Shown here: positions 12,241 through 23,567 of the stretch, piece after piece
Position numbering within the stretch: the stretch's first letter is position 1
How the letters are laid out: every line of letters starts with the position of its first letter
Assembly (NCBI GenBank): GCA_007922305.1
Contig: ML677364.1
Coordinates: forward strand, 18,622,260-18,686,259
DNA: 64,000 nucleotides
Source: Dermatemys mawii
Lineage: Eukaryota > Chordata > Testudines > Dermatemydidae
Reading direction: 5' to 3'
Program-made: the position numbers and the translations under genes
The notes under the pieces: generated by a model
Database searches by the model: none
The model's input: the letters and a program-made list of their open reading frames with translations, nothing else
What the model was told of the DNA's origin: nothing

Positions 12241-13539
12241 GTAACTGAGGTTTGCTTACACAAAATCTCATTATATTGCCTTTAGCTAAGGTGAAAAATT
12301 AAAATGTAGTACCATTGATGAAAGAAAATCTGTCATTGTAACCTTAGAATGAGATCCATAGCAACCTGGTGAGAACAGGTAGGGTTTTTAAAAAGTTTTT
12401 GTAAAGCATTTTCAGATGTAGTAATATTGTTTTTATAAAGATCTCTGGCCTGTTAGAAATTAAATCCACCACTAATGAAGCTTGTAAACCAACCATCAAT
12501 ATAGCAATATTGTTTTATATTTGAAAAAATAGCAACTCATGATTTACATACCAAATCTTTTGATTTATGAGACACTGGGGTTGACAACACTGAATTACTT
12601 GAATGTTAAAATCTCTGAAGGATGCAGGCACTTTTAGATAGGTAGCACATACTTTTGCCAGTGCTTTGTCCATTAGAATTGGGCCTTGCATATCTTCAGA
12701 TTATATTCACATACACAGATCAGAGATGGGCTGCACCGGCCATGCCTTGGATTTGATAAACTATCATAGCGTTTAACCATTCCAATGACAGAACCAAAAC
12801 AACTGAATGAGATCCACCCACTCCTCTCTCCGTCTCTCCTACCCCATCCATCCCTCAGTTAGGCATTTGAGCACTGCACAAATACATTCACTTGGTGACA
12901 CACCCTCATGTGCAACCTCCTGTTCCTGAAGTCTCATGCCTTCTGGTAAGAAGTGGAAGAAAAATGGCAACTGCTTAGCCACTAATCTGAGAAGGGGGGC
13001 AGGGAGATGAAGGAGGATCTGGGAGATGGGATGAAAGAGGAAAAACATATGGGTAAAGGATGGATGGAAAATGTGAGCTGTACCCTCAAAATGGAGGAGT
13101 TATTCTTATATACACAAACACACACACACACACACACACACAACCCGTGATCCTAATGGCCCAGAGGACACATCCAAAAGTAAAGGAAATGGAATTCTAA
13201 TTTCAGAGTAAATTTCCAAATTTCAGATAACCAGGGTTCAGCTCAGTGTACTCATTTATAATCATATATGCCAATAGCAAACACTATAAATAATTTTGAA
13301 ACACTGCATTTTCACAAGTTCATAGCTTTCTGAAATACTCCTTTTGGGCAGAAGCATTTCAGAGCTAACTTCCATCCGAAAGGTAATCTCTCCCCTGACT
13401 GCTAGCTTCAACTACAGCCTATAAAACCTCCCACAGTCCCCTTTTGTCTCCTAAGAGAGAAATGGATTAGACTCTGGCCCCTCACTGTGATCCATGCAGC
13501 CGCTGCACTCCCCAGCAAGGATCACAGGGCAGGACTGGG
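12241..13539. other. unannotated stretch with one microsatellite
   Basis: Only a (CA)n tract is recognised (13112-13142). The minus frame 12839-13048 has no motif. Confidence 0.5.
13112..13142. repeat. (CA)n microsatellite
   Basis: About 15 CA units with one interruption near the left end. Confidence 0.95.
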
Positions 13540-14964
13540 GAAGAGTTTAACACCTGCATGGCCCCACAGTATGCCAACATTTTTATGGCTGACTTAGAAC
13601 AATGCTTCCTTAGCTTTCATCCCCTAACACCTCTCCTCTACTTGCACTACATTGATGACATCTTCATCATATGGACCTGCGGGAAGGAGGCCCTTGAAGA
13701 ATTCCACCTGGATTTCAACAGTTTCCACGCCACCATCAACCTCAGCCTGGACCAGTTCACACAAGAGATCCACTGGAAACTACAGTGCAATAAGTGATGG
13801 CCACATAACCACCACCCTATACCAGAAACCTACTAATCGTTATATTTTCCTACATGACTCCAGCTTCCATCCAGGACACATCACATGATCCATTGTCTAC
13901 AGCCACGCCCTAAGATACAACAGAATTTGCTCCAATCCCTCAGACAGAGACAAACACCTACAAGATCTTTATGAAGCATTCTCAGAATTACAATACCCAC
14001 CTGGGGAAGTGAGGAAATAGACTGACAGAGTGAGATGGGTACCCAGAAGTCACCTACCAGAGGACAGGCAGAACACGGAAAACAGAACACCACTGGCTAT
14101 CACATACAGCCCCCAACTAAAACCACTCCAGCACATTATCAATGATCTACAACCTGTCCTGGAAAATGATCCCTCGGTCTCACAGACCTTGGGAGGCAGG
14201 CCAGTCCTTACTTAAAGAAAGCCTCCCAACCTGAAGCAAATACTCACCAGCAACTACACACCACACCACAAAAACGCTAATCCAGGAACCAATCCCTGGA
14301 ACAAACCTCATTGCCTACTCTGTCCCCATATCTACTACGGCAACACCAGAGGACCCAATCATATCTGCCACACCATAAGGGGCTCATTCACCTGCACATC
14401 TACTAATGTTATATATGCCATTGTGTGCCAGCAATGCCCCTCTGCTATGTACACTGGCCAAATCGGACAGTCTCTACGCAAAAGAATAAATGGACACAAA
14501 TCGGACATCAGGAATGGTAACATACAAAAGCCAGTAGGAGAACACTTCAATCTTCCTGGATATTCTATAACAGATTTAAAAGTAGCCATACTTGAACAAA
14601 AAAAAACCCTTCAGAAATAGACTTCAAAGAAACTGCAGAACTAAAATGAATTTGCAAATTTAACACCATTAATTTGAGCTTGAATAGAGACTGGGAGTGG
14701 CTGGCTCACTAGAAAAGCAACTTTACTTCTCCTGTGATTGACACCTCCTCATCAATTATTGGGAGTGGATGACATCCACTCTGATCAAATTGGCCCTGTC
14801 AACACTGGCTCTCCACTTGTGAGTGAACTCCCTTTTCTTCAGATGTCAGTATATAGTGCCTGCATCTGTAAGTTTCACTCAGTGCATCTGAAGAAGTATT
14901 TTTTAACCCACGAAAGCTTATGCCCAAATAAATCTGTTAGTCTTTAAAGTGCCACCAGACTCCA
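13540..14964 (+). mobile_element. Penelope-like retroelement, 5'-truncated
   Basis: The 3' half of a Penelope-like element. The RT segment starts near 13558 (MAPQYANIFMADLEQC), with the active-site motif YIDDIFIIW at about 13645, and continues into the next frame as TLYQKPTNRYIFLH near 13815. A linker with the C-x2-C motif of the family (HCLLCPHIYYGNT, about 14310) precedes the GIY-YIG region (VIYAIVCQQCPSAMYTGQ, then QSLRKRINGHKSDIRN, 14408-14520). The C-terminal NRDWEWLAH lies near 14690. The untranslated 3' end follows directly and ends with the 'cgaaagcttatgcccaaat' tail at about 14910-14964. Several stops and frameshifts make it inactive. It is valuable because it ties the short tail repeats at 1.6 and 50.3 kb to this family. 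Confidence 0.88.
14408..14619 (+). pseudogene. GIY-YIG endonuclease domain of Penelope relic
   Basis: One frame is open from an ATG at 14423. It reads through a conserved block with RINGHKSDIRN and KPVGEHFNLPGYSITDLKV, typical of the Penelope GIY-YIG module. The IY and YTG tripeptides stand where the GIY and YIG motifs belong, so the first glycine is changed and the second motif is degenerate. In active elements this domain nicks target DNA. Immediately downstream, the frame is lost at an in-frame TAG. Confidence 0.8.
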
Positions 14965-15689
14965 CCTATTGTGAACCTCCTTAGCCTCACCATACTGGAC
15001 ATGCACATTTTGAGGGCAATCAGCAACCTTTACTAAACATTGAATTAGAAACAGGTCTTAACTGAAATCTTGATACAAACATAATGAAACATAGAGGGGA
15101 GACTTGTTTCAAAACTGAACTGGAATCCAGAGCTGACTACTGCAGTTGGCTTATTTCTATAATAAGCTGAATAAAAACTGCAAATCTGAAAGCTCTCGAC
15201 TTCCATGCGTTTGAATTCTAGGTCTGAATTTTGTGCTGCAGACCCATCTCTAGTTCTCAAATCTCATATCTTCCCCCTTGTTATAAGTTCACATCTGGCA
15301 GTGCAATTCTTGCTGCTCCTGGCATTTGTCACAGAGAACCTTAGTTTTATATTTGAATGAAGCAACAGGACTTGAAACTACTAGAGGCAGTGCAGGCAGC
15401 TTTGAAGCAGCACTGGAAGACAGACCTTCAAAGATTTATATAAGAGATATTTCTGAGAAGAGGGGCAAAAAAGTAGGAGTCTGGGTGCAGCCCTTTACAG
15501 TGGGTGAAAAACACTCACTTTCTTTGAAATCCCTTTTTCTTGAGTGCATGATGAAAATATGGTCTGGGATAAACAAAGGCAAAGAACTTTACTTTTGTTT
15601 TAGATCGAGACATTTATCAGAAATCCTAGGCAGATTCCTCAGCTGGAAAGGAAATGACGGAGAGAGATCCTATATAGAAGAACACTTTC
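14965..15689. other. unannotated stretch
   Basis: A 163-codon plus frame covers 15326-15817, but its N-terminal part shows no family motif and it leaves the recognisable R2-type reading frame. Part of 15600-15690 may be further upstream R2-type sequence too decayed to identify. Confidence 0.4.
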
Positions 15690-16941
15690 CTGATTCTCCG
15701 TATCTCATCTGTCCTGAAGGGATCTGCTGTGGCGAAGGTACCTCTGAACAAGGCAGACAACACCATCCAGCAGCTGGTGAAGAAGTGGATGTTTCTTCCC
15801 CAGAGGGACAGCAATGAACTGGTGTATGTCTTGCATAGTCAGGGCAGTGCCAACATCCCTCGTATAGGTGATCTGTGCAACGGTGCCGTGATCACTCACC
15901 TTTTGCCTTCTGATGTGCCCGGACGTCATGGTGAGGAACATTGTGGAGAGTGCTCTGCAAGATGCCGTCAAGAAGCAAATCACCAAGATGTTACCACCTA
16001 GCTTAGTGGATCACTGGAAGGTAAATTTGGAAGAGATGGGGGATTTTGCTTCACTCTGGACTCATGCCCACAATCCTATGCAACGACTGGAAAAGCATAT
16101 TGGCTGCCACTGGATGTGGTGCGAGGAACACCAGGAGCTGGGAATCCTGGTGCCACAGGTGAAGAATACAGATCACACTGAGAGCTAGAACCATGCTGGA
16201 GAGGATGCTAATGGATGCCATTCACTGCCAGTACATGGAAAACCTGAAACGGAAGCTGGACCAGGGAAAGGCATTTGAGGTGAAGTGCAAGTGGGATGCA
16301 GGCGACCCACTTCTTTCCTGGAGGCAGCTTCACCCAATTTGCCGACTGGAGGTTCATCCAAAGGGCCTGGCTCAACTGTGTTCCACTGAATGGAGCAGTT
16401 CACCATGGGAATCAGGACAAGAAATGCAGGAAGTGTGGCTATGCCAATGAGATGCTACCCCACCATCCTGCGTAGCTACAAGTCCCACTCAAGAGCTTGG
16501 CAGCTGTGACACAATGCTATCCAAGATTTCGTGGTCAGAGCCATCCTGCCACCCAACGGGAAAGTTGCCATGAACTGCACCATCCCCAGAACAAACAGCC
16601 ACCTGTGACTAGAAACCATCATCATCAATGAGGACTGGAAGAAGATCATCATAGTGGACATCTCATTGACTTTTGAGAATAGGACCCCAGCTTTCCACAC
16701 TGCCGAGCTTGAAAGGTAGAGAAATATGCCCCTCTGGCCAAAACCTTAAGAGCTAAGGGTTACCAAGTCCAGTCACACGCACTGATTGTTGGAGCCTTAG
16801 GTGCATGGGACCCAGTAATGAGCGATTGCTGAGAGAATGCAGAATCGGGCAACGCTATGCTCGGCTGATGTGGCAACTTATGGCGTCTGACGCCATCAGA
16901 TGGTCGAGGGACATCTACATAGAACGCATCACTGGACATTA
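15690..16941 (+). mobile_element. R2-type (RLE) non-LTR retrotransposon, 3' part, decayed
   Basis: Joined frames spell the region downstream of the RT in R2/HERO-type elements. The RT-thumb/linker is VKKWMFLPQRDSNELVYV (about 15778) with SANIPRIGD. The linker then contains MWCEEHQELGILVPQVKN (16111-16170) and a zinc-knuckle remnant KCRKCGYANE (16420-16450). The restriction-like endonuclease follows (NEDWKKIIIVDISLTFENR, 16630-16685, which holds the second conserved Asp), and the C-terminus is VGALGAWDPSNERLLREC to WSRDIYIERITGH before TAG at 16941. At the first catalytic position the usual R-P-D is replaced: an in-frame TGA is followed by LET (about 16604-16616), so the nuclease would be dead. 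Several frameshifts and stops occur. The surroundings are not 28S rDNA. Assignment to R2 rather than HERO or another RLE clade is not certain. Confidence 0.8.
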
Positions 16942-17735
16942 GCAATACCAGCAGGGATGAGCTGACGTGCCAGTGAGAAGCACAGTCAGGAAAGTAACAA
17001 ATACTTTCCCCATGAATTATATTTTCTAAATAGACAGCCATCGTAATTCTCAATTACTGAGGGACAATTTCCACACATTGATATATTTTGCTTTCCACAA
17101 CCAAATCTCTGTACAACTTTTCATGAGTATTCAGATTCTAATATTTAACTGTATTGTTAAAACTATTCACCTACAAATGGGTTATTGCTGATTATGTACT
17201 CTACGTATCATATGACTTTCAAAAACTAACAAACCCAGATGTACAGACACATGTTTCCTAACCTATGTATTATATATTTTTTAAAAAAATAGCTTTAGAA
17301 ACTGATTTAAAAATTTTATTATCCGTTAAAAATCAGGATGAGATTCTATTGTTAGATAATTGGACAATAATATTTGTAAATACAGGGGCATGTTGATTTG
17401 GTGATTAGGGTACAGCACCAGGAAATTATTCCTTGCTAAGCCATAGATTTTCTGTGTGATTCTGATTAAAGTAATTTATGAAGCTGGATGGAAATTTGTG
17501 TGTATATTTTTCAAAGTTTTTCTTAGAATTTTATTCAGGTTTGTCAGCTGAAATGTAAGTATTTGAGGTTTAAATCTCTAATAGGCTGAGCAAAATATTG
17601 GCAAGAAACAAAGTTTTCAGGTTTCATTTTCAGTTGATAAAAAAAAAAAAGATTTTTTTTCCACCAAAAAAAAAAAAATAATCAGTTAAGCAAATAGCCA
17701 TTTCCCATTGAAAAAGCATGTTGACAGAAATTTTT
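16942..17735. other. R2-type 3' flank and AT-rich stretch
   Basis: The first 50-100 bases may be the 3' untranslated end of the R2-type relic; no poly-A or target duplication is evident. The rest is AT-rich, with A-runs at 17640-17680. Confidence 0.4.
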
Positions 17736-17895
17736 CATCATCTCTAGTCATTAAGAGAATCTGTTTCCCTATCTGTATAACAATGTGGATAATAGTACTT
17801 TCTATGGCTCCTGGTAAGGCAGGGCTAACTTTATTAATGTTTGCAAAACACTTAGATTCTCAGATAGAAAATACTAAAGAAGGGCAAAATATTTT
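17736..17895 (+). repeat. MIR-like SINE fragment
   Basis: Contains 'ctgtttccctatctgtataa' and 'gtggataatagtactttcta', then 'taatgtttgcaaaacactta'. This is the forward order of MIR core and tail motifs. Diverged; limits approximate. Confidence 0.6.
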
Positions 17896-18275
17896 TATTG
17901 TTGATTTTAAACTCTCAACACTGAGATAGGTTCATAAATATTGTAACCAGAAGTAACTCTGCACTCCACAGGCTTGAGAGGTTTCCCAGGTCTGTATAGT
18001 TCAACTCGAATAGTTGGCAGTATTACTGTAGATGTGTTTTAGCAATCTTCAGTTTAGCATTACCTGAATAAAACTTGTTTTCCAATGCACTGGGACATGC
18101 TATCCATTGAAAAAAAAAAAAACACACTGGTTACATTTTCCAATGCAAACAGAAACCTTTTCATCTATAACTACCCACAGCCTTGTTTCAGATTTTTTGC
18201 CGTGCTTGGGTAATATTTAGCAATGCAAAACGTCAGTCACATGGGCCTTAAGCCAAACTAATAGCATATCTTTAT
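17896..18275. other. unannotated AT-rich stretch
   Basis: Nothing recognised apart from an A-run near 18110-18122. Confidence 0.5.
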
Positions 18276-18277
18276 TA

Positions 18278-18375
18278 CTAAGGCTCAGTCTTGCAAATGC
18301 TTATAAATGAATGAAGCCAGTAGGACCATGCATTTGCTTAAATATGTGCCTGATTGTTTGCAGGACTGTTGCCTA
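18278..18375. mobile_element. short palindromic MITE-like repeat
   Basis: Left end 'ggctcagtcttgcaaatgct' and right end 'gattgtttgcaggactgttg' are diverged inverted repeats, with 'agccagtaggaccatgcat' in the middle. The layout matches a short palindromic turtle repeat I recall; family unassigned and no target duplication established. Confidence 0.45.
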
Positions 18376-20164
18376 AGCCCGCTTTTCTCCAATGTCTCTG
18401 TTCTCCCCAGTTGCAGAGGGCAATTAATATATTAATTAGACTGGGTGACCAGCAAAGGATATTTTTTTTTAACGGGCTTGTGTCTGTTTTTGTTTCTCTG
18501 TGAGGTATAATGAACTTTTCTTTTTAATTAAATTCTGCTTGCTTACTATGTTACCTTTATCGGTAATGTCAAGCTTCATTTCCCTAAGTTTGGGGGGGAA
18601 ATATGAGGGCTTCCACGCACATTTACTCTGAGTTCCAAAACCTTAACTGAAGGGGCAGGGCTGCTTGAATCTTTCATAAGCCTTCACCCATAATGTTAGC
18701 TAGCTATTAACATTAAGTGTGTGCGACCAGAACAAAAACAATGGCCCAGCTCCTCAGCAGGTACAAATCAACGTAGCATCACTCACCATCTTCCACGGAC
18801 ATATGCCAGTTTAAATCAGCTGAGGATCTGATTCAGAGAATTTTGAATAGTTGACTAGAAATCCCCTCTTCACTCAGTTCCTTAACTCTCAAACTTCTGG
18901 TTCTTTCGATGTAATTTTTGCGTTAGTTTTTCAGTTACTGTAGACTCTTTCAGGGCAGATAAAACCTGAATTTCTAATGTGAAAAACAAAAACAACCCCA
19001 TACCAGGCCTCCTTTATAAATCAAAGAAAAAAAATAAAAAGGACCATGGCCCCATATTTATTTTTCTTTGCAGGTCATTGTTAACATTGCTGGATGATTT
19101 CCTAAGTGGGATATTATCCTGTTACTCCTAACTTACTATAGAGATCTTTTTATCTAATGACTCATAACTATTGCAGGATGAAATGATAAAAGATTCCAGA
19201 AAACTTTAAAGGCACTTCCCTCAAGAAGGCTCCAGGATTCAGTTATTACTATGGTAACATACATTTATTCCCTAGCATTTCCTTTCTCCTTTTGTCTCTT
19301 ACTCACAGCATCAGAGGGTGAAAATTTATAGCAACCTCTTCACAAGCTCAAGCTTTGGATTCAAAAGTCTTAGCCTAATGCTTGATTACCATCATGCAGC
19401 TGTACAAATTATCAGGCATGAAATAGCAATTCATTCCCAAACTTCTGTTCAAAAAAATATTTCTGGAGAACAGCCTACTAGACTGTACACAGAGAAATTT
19501 TAGGAAATTGCAAATACATTGAATAAATTGAGCCTGCAGGGACATAGTTCAAGTACTTCTGTTGCATTGGGCAGATATGGATGTGCAAAAAGGTCACTTT
19601 GTACTGTGGACATTATGAGAGGATGATGATAGACTTTCAAGGATGCCTAGAAGTTTAACCATAACAAGTGTCCAAGCACAAGGGTCAGGCGTGGCGGGGA
19701 GGGTTAGGCTTATATGAACTAGGGGATTTCTGAAGCAACACTTTGGAGTTTTTATCATGCAACTCCTCTTAAAATGAATAGAATGTATTTGATTAGACCA
19801 ACACACTCCATTGCAAAATATATAAGTAAAGTGGTATAGGCAACAGAGTGCCAACCTTTGATGCTTGTCAAATTATCTAATTACTGAAGCAATGTTTTCC
19901 CAGGCTTTTACACAAGCCTAAATGCTGATAGAGACACTTCTAAGTCTGTGCGAATTGAAGGGACTTGATGAACCAATGCCCATCAGTAATGACTGCTGCC
20001 ATTTCTGTTCTGTTACCCAAAAGTGGCCTTCTTGGGAGGCAAAAGTCAGACTTTGCTGAGAATGGACAGTGTCCCCCACATCATCTGCTCACCCACAAAT
20101 TCTCTCCTTCCCACCCCAGGCCTCCACACATATGCCAGAGGGAAGACATGCAAGATGGGTAAGT
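18376..20164. other. unannotated AT-rich stretch
   Basis: No coding or repeat feature supported. Frames 19318-19503 and 19594-19854 (minus) have no motif. Confidence 0.5.
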
Positions 20165-20373
20165 TGTTGCAGTGTGAATTTATTAACAATTCAAGATTAT
20201 CAAATAGGTTCAAACGGAATTATTTAATTGAAGATGATCAGCATTTAATACAACATTATACAGAATAAAGAAAGAACAGATACATTACCACCCCTGCAGT
20301 AAAGAATAGATCCGGCCTCTGTGTCTCTTTCCTATGTAACTAGTGGGATGCTGTCAGTCTGCACTCCCCAGCT
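20165..20373. repeat. dispersed repeat R63, left half
   Basis: Closely parallels 63525-63715: 'attcaaga(t/c)t..tcaaat', 'cggaattatttaattgaaga', 'atacagaa' and 'cagtctgcactcccc' all recur in the same order. Class unknown; an LTR read on the minus strand is possible. The sequence is interrupted here by a GC-rich DNA element and resumes at 21209. Confidence 0.6.
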
Positions 20374-21208
20374 AGAGTTGCCAGGTGTCCAGTTTTCGAC
20401 TGGACCATTACAAGTCTGGTCAGCAGTGCAATGAAGACCTGGGGCTAAGGCAGACTCTGCTCTGGCTCTGTGCAGCTCCCGTAAGCAGCCACCAGGGCCT
20501 TGCAGCCTCTAGCCACATGGACAGCCAGGGGGACTCTGTGCGCTGCCCTCGCTGTAAGTGCCGGCTCTGCAGCTCCCATTGGTTGGGGACCATGACCAAT
20601 GGGTGCTGCAGGGGTGGTGCCTGTGGACACAAGGGAGCATGCAGAACCTCCCTGGCTGCTCATGCACCTATGGACTGCAAGGACCTGGTGGCCACTTCCT
20701 GAGAACTGTCGTAAGTGCCACTGGGACCACACAACCCAAATCCCCTCCGGCACTCCAATCCCCTGCCCCAACCCGGAGTCCCCTCCTGCACCCAAACTAC
20801 CTCCTGGAGCCCACCCACCCAGAAACACCCCAATGCACTGTCCCAGCCCATAGCCTCCTCCTGCACCCCAAGTCCCTCATTCCTGGCCCCACTCCAAAGC
20901 CCACACACTCAGCCCAGAGCCCATAACCCTCCATCTCAACCTCCTTCCCCAGCTCATCCTCTCCCACACTCCAAACCTCTTATCCCCAACCCCAACCCAG
21001 AGCCTGCAACCCCAGCTGGAGCGTTCACCCTTCTCCTGCACCCCAGCTCAATGAAAGTAAGTAAGGGTGGGGGAGAGTGAGCGATGGAGGGAGGAGGAAT
21101 GGAGCAAGCAGGAGCAGAGCCTTAGAAGGAACGGGGGAAGAGGTGGAGCCTCAGGGAAGGGTGGGCCAGGGATGTTCACTTTTGTGTGATTAGAAAGTTG
21201 GCAACCCT
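20374..21208. mobile_element. GC-rich non-autonomous DNA transposon, copy 1
   Basis: Begins 'agagttgccaggtgtccag' and ends 'agttggcaaccct', inverted repeats of about 10 bp. The same ends, the same GC-rich interior with C-runs, and the same G-rich right shoulder occur at 26887-27563. Because the flanks on both sides match the uninterrupted repeat at 63.5 kb, the element is clearly an insertion. Several long proline-rich frames (for example 20558-20926 and 20715-21080) arise only from composition. Superfamily is not certain; hAT is suggested by the 8-bp duplication at the second copy. Confidence 0.7.
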
Positions 21209-21425
21209 AGCCTAACTTTCAAGCCCTCTGTCTTTCATAGGGTGAGACACAAACTCCTTTTTTGGAGGGAAAATTGCTTTCCCGTGATTAATTTCACTGA
21301 GTTCTATTTTTGACATGTTCATTTTATCTAATTACATATAGAATTTCTTTTATGGTATCTTTAGATTACCTGGTCAATAAACTAAAGGGAATATTTATGC
21401 AGTCATTATTCCTGACAGATGTGAA
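21209..21425. repeat. dispersed repeat R63, right half
   Basis: Matches 63690-63925: 'cctaactttc', 'gattaatttcactg', 'tttcttttatggtatcttta' and 'tcaataaactaaagggaat' in the same order. Together with 20165-20373 it forms one copy split by the GC-rich element. Confidence 0.65.
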
Positions 21426-21985
21426 ACTGGTGGTTCCTAATTAGTTAAGTCATTTTTTTTCCATGGATCCTTATTTCATCCATTACAGATAACAACTTCA
21501 ACAACAAATTCCCCGTATCAATTACAGAACATAATTAGATCAGAGGTACTTCTTATCAATCACCTGCTTTTGTTTATGTCATAGTTCTGTAGACACTTTT
21601 TATTAGTTTTCCCTAGACATCTATATTGCCACAAACACGGAGGCACCAGCAATCATGTAGTATAGCTCAAGAGTTGATCACGTGATGTTCCTGAATACAG
21701 GTCAACACTTGAATTTTGAATTTTAAGGCCTAAACACTCTTTGCTATCATCATAAAGATTCTAGGAGAACAGTTAATATGCAAATGAATTTAACATACAA
21801 GGAGAGGAGGACAAAAAATGGTGAATATTTACTAACAAAGTCAATGCCAGTGGATTGTGCCAGACATGGCAGAGATATAAGCCATGGGTTTAAGAGGAGA
21901 AGAGACACTATACATGCCCTGTGCCTCCTGGAAGGGGAAATGCTGGACAGACTCAAACAAGCCAGTGCTAGTGGATGTTTATTAG
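21426..21985. other. unannotated AT-rich stretch
   Basis: No gene or repeat recognised. Confidence 0.5.
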
Positions 21986-21993
21986 TATTAGAT

Positions 21994-22320
21994 CAGGGTC
22001 TCCAAACTACGGCCCGGTGGCTGGATCTGGCCCGCAGCTTCAATTTGTCCAGCCCTCCAGCGGAGCAGGCACATGGAGAAGCTGCCGCTGGCGCCCTGCC
22101 CCCTCCCTTCCCCCCTCCCCTCCCGCCACCCCGCTGAGCTGCTGCCATCAACCCCATGTGAGGAGGGGTGAGTGCCCCTGCGGCAGCAGCCGGAGGAGCA
22201 AAGGGGAGGGGGGATTTTGCATATATTTGCATATATTGAATTTTTTCCACAGTCGCTTCGGCCCGCAAAGCCCCTTCAAAAATCTAATACAGCCCTTGTC
22301 TCAAAGTTTGGAGACCCCTG
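21994..22320. mobile_element. hAT-type non-autonomous transposon (327 bp)
   Basis: Starts 'cagggtctccaaactacgg' and ends 'caaagtttggagacccctg', which are inverted repeats over about 17 positions. The flanks are tattagat (21986-21993) and cattagat (22321-22328), an 8-bp target duplication with one change, the length expected of hAT elements. The interior is GC-rich and codes for nothing; frames of 119-120 codons across it (from 21778 and 21975) are fortuitous. It would depend on a transposase supplied elsewhere. Confidence 0.85.
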
Positions 22321-22328
22321 CATTAGAT

Positions 22329-22638
22329 CTACTATGACAATGGCGAAAAATGTCATCAAGGATCAAGATCCCATTGTGCTAGGCACTATACAGACAAAAG
22401 GAGGCAATCCCTGACACAGGGATTTCACAATCTAGGTGTCAGGCAGGATGTGTTGGATGGGCAAAATACATGGGAGGACTTGAAGGGCAAGGTAGCAAAA
22501 TGAAAAGAGTGTCACTCAAAAACTGAGGCTAGGACCATTGGATCCAGTGACCTTCACACCCCATCATGAGTGTGAAGCAGAGCTCAGGATTTTTCTGGGA
22601 TAGGGGTTGGTGTGACAGCTACAGTGCGGCTGCACAGA
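22329..22638. other. unannotated stretch
   Basis: No feature recognised between the hAT element and the CR1 end. Confidence 0.5.
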
Positions 22639-23567
22639 CATAGAATCATAAAATAATCAGGGTTGGAAGGGACCTCAGGAGGTCATCTAGTCCAACCCCC
22701 TGCTTAAAGCAGGACTAACCCCAACTAAATCATCCTAGCCAGGGCTTTGTCAAGCCTGACCTTAGAAACCTCTAAAGGAAGGAGATTCCACCTCCTCCCT
22801 AGATAACCCATTCCAGTGCTTCACCATCCTCCTCGTGAAAAACCTTTTCCTAATATCCAACCTAAACCTCCCCCACTGCAACATGAGACCATTACTCCTT
22901 GTTCTGTTATCTGCTATCACTGAGAACAGTCTGGATCCATCCTCTTCGGAACCCCCCTGCAGGTACAACAGTTGAAAGCAACTATCAAATCCCCCCCTCA
23001 TTCTTTTCTGCAGACTAAACAATACAAGCTCCCATAACCTCTCCTCATAAGTCATGTGCTCCAGCTCCCTAATCATTTTTGTTGCCCTCCACTGGACTCT
23101 TTCCAATTTATCCACATCCTTCTTGTAGTGTGGGGTCCCAAACTGGACACAGTTCTTCAGATGAGGCCTCACCAATGCCGAAGAGAGGGGAAAGATCACG
23201 TCCCTCAATCTGCTGGAAATGCCCCAACTTATACAACCCAAAATGCCGTTAGCCTTCTTGGCAACAAGGATACACTATTGACTCAAATCCAGCTTCTCGT
23301 CCACTGTAATCCCTAGGTCCTTTTCTGCTGAACTGCTGCCTAGCCATTCGGTCCCTAGTCTGCAGCAGTGCATGGGATTTTTCCATCCTAAGTGCAGGAC
23401 TCTGCACTTGTCCTTGTTGAATCTCAGATTTCTTTTAGCCCAATCCTCTAATTTGTCTAAGTCCCTCTGTATCCTATCCCTACCCTTCAGCGTATCTACC
23501 ACTACTCCCAATTTAGTGTCATCTGCAAACTTGCTGAGCATGCAGTCCACGCCATCCTCCAGATCAT
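22639..23567 (-). mobile_element. CR1 LINE, 5'-truncated (RT palm to 3' end)
   Basis: On the minus strand two adjoining frames give CR1 ORF2. The first, 23550-23275, has the intact RT motif FADDTKLG and then [13 protein letters not shown] and [13 protein letters not shown]. The second, 23241-22762, reads SALVRPHLKNCVQFG, ERVQWRATKMIRELEHMTYEERL and [22 protein letters not shown] frameshift between them and a break near the C-terminus disable it. The plus strand opens with the CR1 terminal 'agggttggaagggacctcag'. The 5' truncation point is at about 23567, within the palm domain. Confidence 0.93.

Noticed and set aside
15326..15817. 163-codon frame upstream of the R2 relic
   Set aside because: No motif, and its last part runs over R2-type sequence in the wrong frame.
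20385..21080. Several overlapping frames of 80-127 codons on both strands
   Set aside because: They lie inside a GC-rich non-autonomous transposon that is repeated at 26.9 kb; open frames follow from composition.
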